Assembly: GCF_010729895.1 (NCBI RefSeq)
Contig: NZ_AP022612.1
Location: 248,001-312,000 of the forward strand
DNA from: Mycolicibacterium confluentis
Lineage (GTDB): Bacteria > Actinomycetota > Actinomycetes > Mycobacteriales > Mycobacteriaceae
Direction of reading: 5' to 3'
DNA: 64,000 nt
The notes under the pieces were generated by a model, which made no database searches, was not told the origin of the DNA, and saw only the letters and a list, made by a program, of their open reading frames with translations. Every line of letters begins with the position of its first letter. Position 1 is the stretch's first letter. The position numbers were made by a program, and so were the translations under genes. Of this stretch, positions 59,055-64,000 are shown piece after piece.

Positions 59055-60290
59055 ATGAGTAATCCGGTGGTCGAGTCCCCAGGGGCGATGCTGGCCGACC
59101 CGAAGGCCTACACCGACGAGGCCAGGCTGCATGCGGGTCTCGCGCAGCTTCGGGCCACGGCACCGGTGTCGTGGGTCGAGGTGGACAACTATGCGCCGTT
59201 CTGGGCCATCACCAAGCACGCCGACATCATGGAGATCGAGCGGGCCAACGACATCTTCACCAACGCGCCCCGCCCGGTGCTGGTCACCCGGGAGGGCGAT
59301 GAACAGCAGGCCGCTGTCGGCGTCCGCACGCTGATCCACACCGACGATCCGCTGCATCGCGATCTGCGGGCGATCGGAGCCAACTGGTTTCGGCCCAAGG
59401 CCATGCGTGCGTTGAAGGACCGTGCTGATGAACTTGCCAAGAGGTTCGTCGACCAGATGATCGCGGTGGGCCCGGAATGCGACTTCGTGCAGCAGGTCGC
59501 GGCCAACTATCCGCTCTACATGATCATGAGCCTGCTCGGGGTTCCCGAGCAGGACTTCACCTCGATGTTGACCTGGACGCAGGAACTGTTCGGCAATGAC
59601 GACGACGAGTTCCAGCGCGGTGAGACCAAAGAAGAACAGATGGTGTCGCTGCTTGAGATGTTCCAGTACTTCACCGAATTGACGGCATCGCGCCGGGCGG
59701 ACCCCACCGACGACCTGGCCTCGACGATTGCGAACGCCACCATCAACGGTGAGCCGCTGTCCGACATCGACACGGTGTCCTACTACCTGATCGTCGCTGC
59801 CGCCGGGCATGACACCACCAGTGCCGCCATATCCGGGGGCATGCTGGCCCTGCTGGAACATCCCGCCGAGCTGGCCCGCCTGCAGAACGATCCCGGTCTG
59901 ATGCCGCTGGCCGTGGAGGAGATGATCCGCTGGTCCACGCCGGTCAAGGAGTTCATGCGCACGGCGCAGCAGGACTACGAGATTCGTGGTGTGCGCATCG
60001 CCAAGGGCGAGTCGGTGCTGCTGTCCTACGTGTCGGGCAACCGGGACGAGGACGTCTTCGACGAACCGTTCACGTTCGACATCGGCCGAGACCCCAACAA
60101 GCACATCGCGTTTGGGTACGGCGTGCATTTCTGTCTGGGTGCGGCGCTGGCTCGGCTCGAGGTCAACAGCTTCTTCTCCGAGCTTCTGCCGCGGTTGAAG
60201 TCGGTGGAACTCGCAGGTACACCGCAGCAGATGGCGACGACGTTCGTCGGCGGCCTCAAGCACCTGCCTATCCGCTACGAGCTCTCCTGA
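59055..60290 (+). CDS. Cytochrome P450
   Basis: This 411-residue P450 has the I-helix VAAAGHDTTSAA (near 242), ExxR in EEMIRWS (near 285) and the haem loop IAFGYGVHFCLGAALARLE (near 346-364). Starting at ATG 59055, after GGGAG, avoids a 16-residue upstream extension without homology. No redox-partner gene is adjacent. The AGHDTT pattern is the classical oxygen-activating form. It probably works with the preceding luciferase-like enzyme; CYP family not assigned. Confidence 0.95.
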   Translation: MSNPVVESPGAMLADPKAYTDEARLHAGLAQLRATAPVSWVEVDNYAPFWAITKHADIMEIERANDIFTNAPRPVLVTREGDEQQAAVGVRTLIHTDDPLHRDLRAIGANWFRPKAMRALKDRADELAKRFVDQMIAVGPECDFVQQVAANYPLYMIMSLLGVPEQDFTSMLTWTQELFGNDDDEFQRGETKEEQMVSLLEMFQYFTELTASRRADPTDDLASTIANATINGEPLSDIDTVSYYLIVAAAGHDTTSAAISGGMLALLEHPAELARLQNDPGLMPLAVEEMIRWSTPVKEFMRTAQQDYEIRGVRIAKGESVLLSYVSGNRDEDVFDEPFTFDIGRDPNKHIAFGYGVHFCLGAALARLEVNSFFSELLPRLKSVELAGTPQQMATTFVGGLKHLPIRYELS

Positions 60291-60291
60291 C

Positions 60292-60329
60292 ACAAAGGCG
60301 GCCAACCCGGTTGGGTTGACCGCCTTTGT
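60292..60329. terminator. Bidirectional stem-loop terminator
   Basis: ACAAAGGCGG and AACCC pair with GGGTT and CCGCCTTTGT around a short loop. It sits between the convergent P450 (stop 60290) and amidohydrolase (stop 60340) genes, and the AAA/TTT at the stem base gives a partial U-tract on both sides. Confidence 0.8.
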
Positions 60330-60339
60330 CGTCTGACCG

Positions 60340-61638
60340 TCAGCGCGGGGCCGAGTTGGCCTTCGCCGCCGCGGTGAGCGCATCGAGACTGTGCTTGTCG
60401 CCGCGACTCTCGTGATGGGAGAGGGCGCGGATGGACACATCGTGGCCTTCGACGCTGCCGCGCAGGGCGCCGACGGTGGCCTGGTCTTTGGGGATGTGTG
60501 TGAACGGGTCGAAGTGGTAGAGCCGCATGGCGTTCTCGTGGGTGATCTTGTTGATCTCGTCGTCGGTGACGTCATAGGTGTCAAACACCGCCATGAGCTC
60601 CTCGGGGGCGCCGGGCCACATCGAATCGCTGTGCGGGTAGTCCATCTCCCAGCAGATGTTGTCCACCCCGATCAGATGCCGGTTCTTCACCCCGACCGGA
60701 TCAGAGATGAAACACGTCATGAAATGCTCCCGGAACACCTCCGAGGGCAGCTTCCCGCCGAAGTCCTGATGCGTCCACGTCGAATGCATCTCATAGGTGC
60801 GGTCCACCCGATCCAGGAAATACGGAATCCAGCCCGTCCCACCCTCACTCAACGCGATCTTGAGATCCGGGAACTCCTTGATCGGCGCCGACCACAACAG
60901 ATCGGCGGCGGCTTGGACGATGTTCATCGGCTGCAGCGTGATCATCACGTCCATCGGCGCATCCGGGGCGGTGATCGCCAACTTGCCCGAGGACCCGATG
61001 TGCACGTTCATCACCGTGTCGGTCTCCACCAGCGCCTCCCACAACGGCCGCCAGTACTCCAGATCATGGAACGACGGATACCCCAAAGTGGAGGGGTTCT
61101 CGGTGAAGGTCAGCGAATGCACGCCCTTGCGGTTGACCCGGCGCACCTCATCGGCGCACAACTGCGGATCCCAGATCGCCGGGATCGCCATCGGAATGAA
61201 CCGCCCCGGATGCGACCCGCACCACTCGTCGATGTGCCAGTCGTTGTAGGCCTGCACCAACGCCAACGAGAACTCCGCATCCTCGGTGGCGAACAACCGT
61301 GCCGCGAACCCGGGGAACGACGGGAAGTTCATCGTCGCCAATACCCCACCGGCACTCATGTCCTTGACCCGCTCGGCCGGGTCATAACAACCCGGGCGGA
61401 TCTCATCGAGGCCCTGCGGTTCCAGCCCGTACTCCTCCTTCGGCCGGCCCGCCACCGCATTCAAGGCGACATTCGGAATCACCACATCCCGGAACTGCCA
61501 GGTGTCCGACCCGTCGGCGTTGTGCACCAACCGCGGCGCCTCATCGACATACTTGGCCGGCAGATGATTGGCGAACATGTCCGGCGGCTCAATGATGTGA
61601 TCATCCACGCTGATCAGAATCATGTCGTCCTTGTGCAC
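60340..61638 (-). CDS. Amidohydrolase-family metalloenzyme (PF04909-like), copy 4
   Basis: This 432-residue TIM-barrel protein has first-strand motif DDH (ISVDDHIIEPP, near 8-18), VMNVHIGSSGK as the barrel His, and WEMDYPHSDS (near 330) as the end motif. It differs from copies 1 and 3 and is closer to the large mycobacterial amidohydrolases with a C-terminal tail (residues 400-432). GTG 61638 is chosen since GGGAGG lies six bases upstream; ATG 61644 touches the ribosome site, and ATG 61659 overlaps a TACGGTA promoter motif. It is the last island gene before the conserved locus resumes. Confidence 0.87.
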   Translation of the reverse strand: MHKDDMILISVDDHIIEPPDMFANHLPAKYVDEAPRLVHNADGSDTWQFRDVVIPNVALNAVAGRPKEEYGLEPQGLDEIRPGCYDPAERVKDMSAGGVLATMNFPSFPGFAARLFATEDAEFSLALVQAYNDWHIDEWCGSHPGRFIPMAIPAIWDPQLCADEVRRVNRKGVHSLTFTENPSTLGYPSFHDLEYWRPLWEALVETDTVMNVHIGSSGKLAITAPDAPMDVMITLQPMNIVQAAADLLWSAPIKEFPDLKIALSEGGTGWIPYFLDRVDRTYEMHSTWTHQDFGGKLPSEVFREHFMTCFISDPVGVKNRHLIGVDNICWEMDYPHSDSMWPGAPEELMAVFDTYDVTDDEINKITHENAMRLYHFDPFTHIPKDQATVGALRGSVEGHDVSIRALSHHESRGDKHSLDALTAAAKANSAPR

Positions 61639-61727
61639 TGGCATCCTCCCGATAGGCATACGGTAGGCACCACGATACTGAGGAAGCGGTCAGGGCGAGG
61701 CCGAGTTCGGCGAAGTGAACGGCTGAA

Positions 61728-62618
61728 TCAGGCGGTGAGCAGTGGCGCGAGCCAGGTCAGTTCGCCGGGCAATTGAGCGCTCCAGAAACCCCCGTCGTGC
61801 CCGCCCGGGGAGAACCCGCCCGCAGGCGGGGTGGCCAACTGGCCGATGAACTCCTGCGTCGCGCCGTAGAAGGGATCGCTGGTGCCACAGTCGATCCGGA
61901 TCGGAATCGAATTCAACGCGGGCATGCCGAACACGTTGTTTGCGGCGAAGTCCTCGGGGCCGTCGAACGCGCCCGGGGCGGAGGCTCCGGACGACAGCCA
62001 CAGTGCCGGACTGACGGCCACAATCGCGGCCGTGCGGGCCGGGCCCAACCGGCCGCCGAGCAGCAGGGCGCCGTAGCCGCCCATCGACCAGCCCAGAAAC
62101 GCGACCCGCGACGTGTCCAGGCCCTGTGAATCCAGCATGGGGAGCAGTTCGTCGAGCACCATCGCGCCCGAATCCTCACCCGATGCCCGCCTGTGCCAGT
62201 AGCTTCCGCCCCCGTCAACGGCGACCACGGCGAACGGTGGCAGGCCCGCTTCGACGGCCTGGGCCAAGCCCTGCTCGACTCCGCCGGCCATCACCGCGGC
62301 GGCGTCGCTGCCTTTGCCATGCAGCGCGATCACCGGGCGAAGCGTGGACGTTTGGCCGGGCGGCCGCGCGATGGCCCAGTTGGTCGCGACACCGCCGCGG
62401 GCGGCGGACACGAACGATCCGGTGCTCATCGTGGGCGCCGCCAAAGGCGGACTCAGCGGGGCAACTGGGGCCAAAGGGGCTGGTGGTGCAACAGGAGTGG
62501 CGGTGGAGGGCTGTGTGCTCAGAACGCCGGATGCGGCATAGGCGCCCGCCGCGCCGGCGGCCGCACCCATCGCGAGACGCAGGACGGCGCGGCGGCTGAG
62601 GTCTGCCATACCGGCCAT
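61728..62618 (-). CDS. Exported esterase, Rv0774c-like, Tat signal
   Basis: This 296-residue secreted hydrolase has a twin-arginine signal (SRRAVLRLAMG, near residues 8-18) with a long Ala/Gly hydrophobic run, then a Pro-rich linker (to about 65). The esterase-D-like domain shows HGKGSD (near 95), the nucleophile GWSMGGYG (near 177), Asp in DCGTSDPF (near 248) and a late His in SPGGHDGGFW. ATG 62618 or 62609 may be used. It corresponds by similarity and position to M. tuberculosis Rv0774c and re-establishes the core gene order. Confidence 0.88.
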   Translation of the reverse strand: MAGMADLSRRAVLRLAMGAAAGAAGAYAASGVLSTQPSTATPVAPPAPLAPVAPLSPPLAAPTMSTGSFVSAARGGVATNWAIARPPGQTSTLRPVIALHGKGSDAAAVMAGGVEQGLAQAVEAGLPPFAVVAVDGGGSYWHRRASGEDSGAMVLDELLPMLDSQGLDTSRVAFLGWSMGGYGALLLGGRLGPARTAAIVAVSPALWLSSGASAPGAFDGPEDFAANNVFGMPALNSIPIRIDCGTSDPFYGATQEFIGQLATPPAGGFSPGGHDGGFWSAQLPGELTWLAPLLTA

Positions 62619-62685
62619 CCTGCCATCGCGCAGGGGTTTGCCCGAAAACGCCCAGCGTGCCCTGGTGACTGGCAGCATGCTCATT

Positions 62686-63309
62686 GTGACGGCAGCGGTG
62701 ACTCCGAAAGGAGAACGTCGGCGGTGCGCTTTGGTCAGCGCCGCCGCCGATCTGCTGTCCGAAGGGGGATTCGAAGCAGTCCGGCACCGCGCCGTCGCCC
62801 GGCGTGCCGGCCTGCCGCTCGCATCGACCACCTACTACTTCTCCTCGCTGGACGACCTGATCGCCGCGGCGGTCGAGTTCATCGGCATGCGGGAGGCCGC
62901 GCAGCTGCGGACTCGCGTGGCCGGGTTGTCGAAGCGGCGCCGCGGTGCCGAGACGACGGCCGAGGTGCTCGTCGAACTGCTGGTCGATCACGAGGGCCTC
63001 GACACCGTCGCCTACGAGCAGTTGATCTCCCGCTATGAGCGGTACATCGCGTGCGCGCGCCAGCCCGCACTGCGAGACATCCAGCGCAGGATGCTGCAGC
63101 AGCGGACCGAGGCCGTGGGCGAGGCCGTCGAGCGTTCTGGACGCTCGGCGCGGCCCGAACTGATTTCAGCTCTGGTGTGCGCCGTCGATGGTGCCGTGGT
63201 GTCCGCGCTCATCGACGACTCGAGTTCGCCGCAGGAGACCGCACGGGCCACCCTCATCGACGTCATTGACGTGTTGGCGCCCTATGAGAGGCGCGCGCTG
63301 CCGGTGTGA
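62686..63309 (+). CDS. TetR-family regulator (Rv0775-like)
   Basis: This 207-residue regulator has an N-terminal HTH (residues about 10-55; AVARRAGLPLASTTYYFSSLDDL) and a C-terminal domain with conserved ISRYERYIACARQPALRD. GTG 62686 gives a length close to Rv0775 (about 204); in-frame ATG 62677 or TTG 62638 are alternatives, and none has a good ribosome site. It is divergent from the esterase gene and is its most likely regulator. The pair mirrors Rv0774c/Rv0775. Confidence 0.87.
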   Translation: MTAAVTPKGERRRCALVSAAADLLSEGGFEAVRHRAVARRAGLPLASTTYYFSSLDDLIAAAVEFIGMREAAQLRTRVAGLSKRRRGAETTAEVLVELLVDHEGLDTVAYEQLISRYERYIACARQPALRDIQRRMLQQRTEAVGEAVERSGRSARPELISALVCAVDGAVVSALIDDSSSPQETARATLIDVIDVLAPYERRALPV

Positions 63310-63417
63310 GCCGAGTCCGGCACGGGTTGCTGGCGACTCGCCGGTTTGGGGCATTGATCCCGCATCGCGCGCGTCCGAGGCACATGATGGAGTCACCGCC
63401 AAGCCAGGGGAGGCAGC

Positions 63418-64000
63418 ATGACGGAGCCCGAGACAGCGACCGAACAGCCCGCGCTCAAGCGGGTCATGGGTCCGGGGCTGCTGCTGCTGTTCATCGTCGG
63501 CGACATCCTCGGCACCGGTATCTACGCGCTGACGGGCGACGTGGCCGCGGAAGTGGGCGGGGCCGCGTGGCTGCCGTTCCTGGTGGCGTTCCTGATCGCG
63601 ACCGTCACGGCCTTCAGCTACCTCGAACTGGTCACCAAATACCCTCAGGCCGCGGGTGCGGCGCTGTACGCGCACAAGGCTTTCGGCGTGCAGTTCGTGA
63701 CGTTCCTGGTGGCGTTCATCGTGATGTGCTCGGGGATCACTTCGGCGTCGACCGCGTCGAGGTTCTTCGCGGCGAACTTCTTCGTGGCCTTCGACTTCGA
63801 CTGGGGCAAAACGGGTGTCGTCGTCGTGGCCCTGGCGTTCATGGCCCTGCTGGCGATCGTGAACTTCCGCGGCGTCGGAGAGAGCGTCCGGCTCAACGTC
63901 GTGCTGACGATGGTCGAGATCACCGGTCTGCTGCTGGTGATCTTCGTCGGGTTGTGGGCGTTCACCGGGAGCGGCGCGGACGTCGACTTCTCCCGGGTGG
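63418..64000 (+). CDS. APC-family amino-acid permease (C-terminus outside window)
   Basis: The first 194 residues are visible. They contain about five or six membrane segments, starting GPGLLLLFIVGDILGTGIYALTG (residues about 18-40), with the G-rich first helix that binds substrate in APC transporters, then WLPFLVAFLIATVTAFSYLEL and VTFLVAFIVMCSGITS. ATG 63418 follows GGGGAGG. The protein would take up an amino acid or amine. The 108-bp gap before it contains no gene; no regulator site is obvious. Confidence 0.92.
   Translation, partial: MTEPETATEQPALKRVMGPGLLLLFIVGDILGTGIYALTGDVAAEVGGAAWLPFLVAFLIATVTAFSYLELVTKYPQAAGAALYAHKAFGVQFVTFLVAFIVMCSGITSASTASRFFAANFFVAFDFDWGKTGVVVVALAFMALLAIVNFRGVGESVRLNVVLTMVEITGLLLVIFVGLWAFTGSGADVDFSRV

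Noticed and set aside
58317..60584. A 755-codon minus-strand frame under the luciferase-like and P450 genes
   Set aside because: Same cause: the opposite strand encodes full-length enzymes with catalytic motifs, and this frame has none.
61639..61659. ATG 61659 as the start of amidohydrolase copy 4
   Set aside because: This ATG overlaps a TACGGTA promoter motif, and the GGGAGG site lies between it and GTG 61638, which has proper spacing.
6686..61727. Mobile element or prophage explaining the island
   Set aside because: No transposase, integrase, phage structural gene, tRNA end or long flanking direct repeat was found at either junction.
1..64000. CRISPR array, tRNA or rRNA genes
   Set aside because: No regularly spaced direct repeats beyond two copies and no cloverleaf or ribosomal signature were seen by eye; a tRNA scan was not possible.

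Overview
The window is high-GC actinobacterial DNA and reads as a fast-growing Mycobacterium (Mycolicibacterium-type) chromosome. The left edge has the gene order of the M. tuberculosis cyp123 locus, recalled from memory and not searched: cyp123 (Rv0766c), a TetR gene (Rv0767c), aldA (Rv0768), an SDR (Rv0769), a beta-hydroxyacid dehydrogenase (Rv0770), a carboxymuconolactone decarboxylase-like protein (Rv0771) and purD (Rv0772). The right edge resumes with homologues of Rv0774c (exported esterase) and Rv0775 (TetR), then an amino-acid permease that runs off the window.

Between purD (ends 6685) and the esterase (ends 61728) lie about 55 kb of accessory catabolic genes. Layout: SDR plus phosphotransferase (6.8-8.8 kb); flavin monooxygenase, EthR-like TetR and alpha/beta hydrolase (9-11.8 kb); a mycofactocin-type SDR with an acyl-CoA dehydrogenase (11.9-14.0 kb, minus); SDR, thiolase, acyl-CoA dehydrogenase, GntR and a CaiB CoA-transferase (14.1-19.3 kb, plus); a tightly packed minus-strand run of three enoyl-CoA hydratases and three acyl-CoA synthetases (19.4-26.4 kb); GntR plus hydratase; a TetR gene; an SDR followed by a broken dihydrodipicolinate-synthase-like gene; a GjpA-type exported porin; a plus run of hydratase, amidohydrolase, FadD19-like ligase, amidohydrolase and paired acyl-CoA dehydrogenases (32.7-39.6 kb); a minus run of Ltp-like thiolase, amidohydrolase, aldehyde dehydrogenase and CoA-transferase (39.6-44.9 kb); aldehyde dehydrogenase plus P450; Rieske oxygenase, isochorismatase-like protein and FadD19-like ligase (minus); BVMO, hydrolase, SnoaL-like protein and an F420-type monooxygenase; a lipocalin-like protein and a carboxyltransferase (minus); a second F420-type enzyme plus P450; and a fourth amidohydrolase.

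Read together, the genes describe uptake (porin), oxygenation (P450s, Rieske enzyme, BVMO and FMO), oxidation to acids (SDRs, aldehyde dehydrogenases), CoA activation (five ligases, two CoA-transferases) and beta-oxidation or aldol-type cleavage (acyl-CoA dehydrogenases, hydratases, thiolases). FadD19-like ligases, paired acyl-CoA dehydrogenases, an Ltp-like thiolase and a KshA-like Rieske enzyme recall steroid-type side-chain and ring catabolism, but the substrate cannot be read from sequence.

Regulatory DNA is unusually legible. Six of the nine divergent gene pairs, all inside the island, contain the symmetric heptamer TACNGTA, which is a possible -10 hexamer on both strands. A 24-bp element occurs as an inverted pair between 44870 and 45120. 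An IdeR-like box overlaps the -35 of the porin gene. Two families of long intergenic inverted repeats recur at gene ends. I found no transposase, integrase, tRNA, rRNA, CRISPR array or phage gene.
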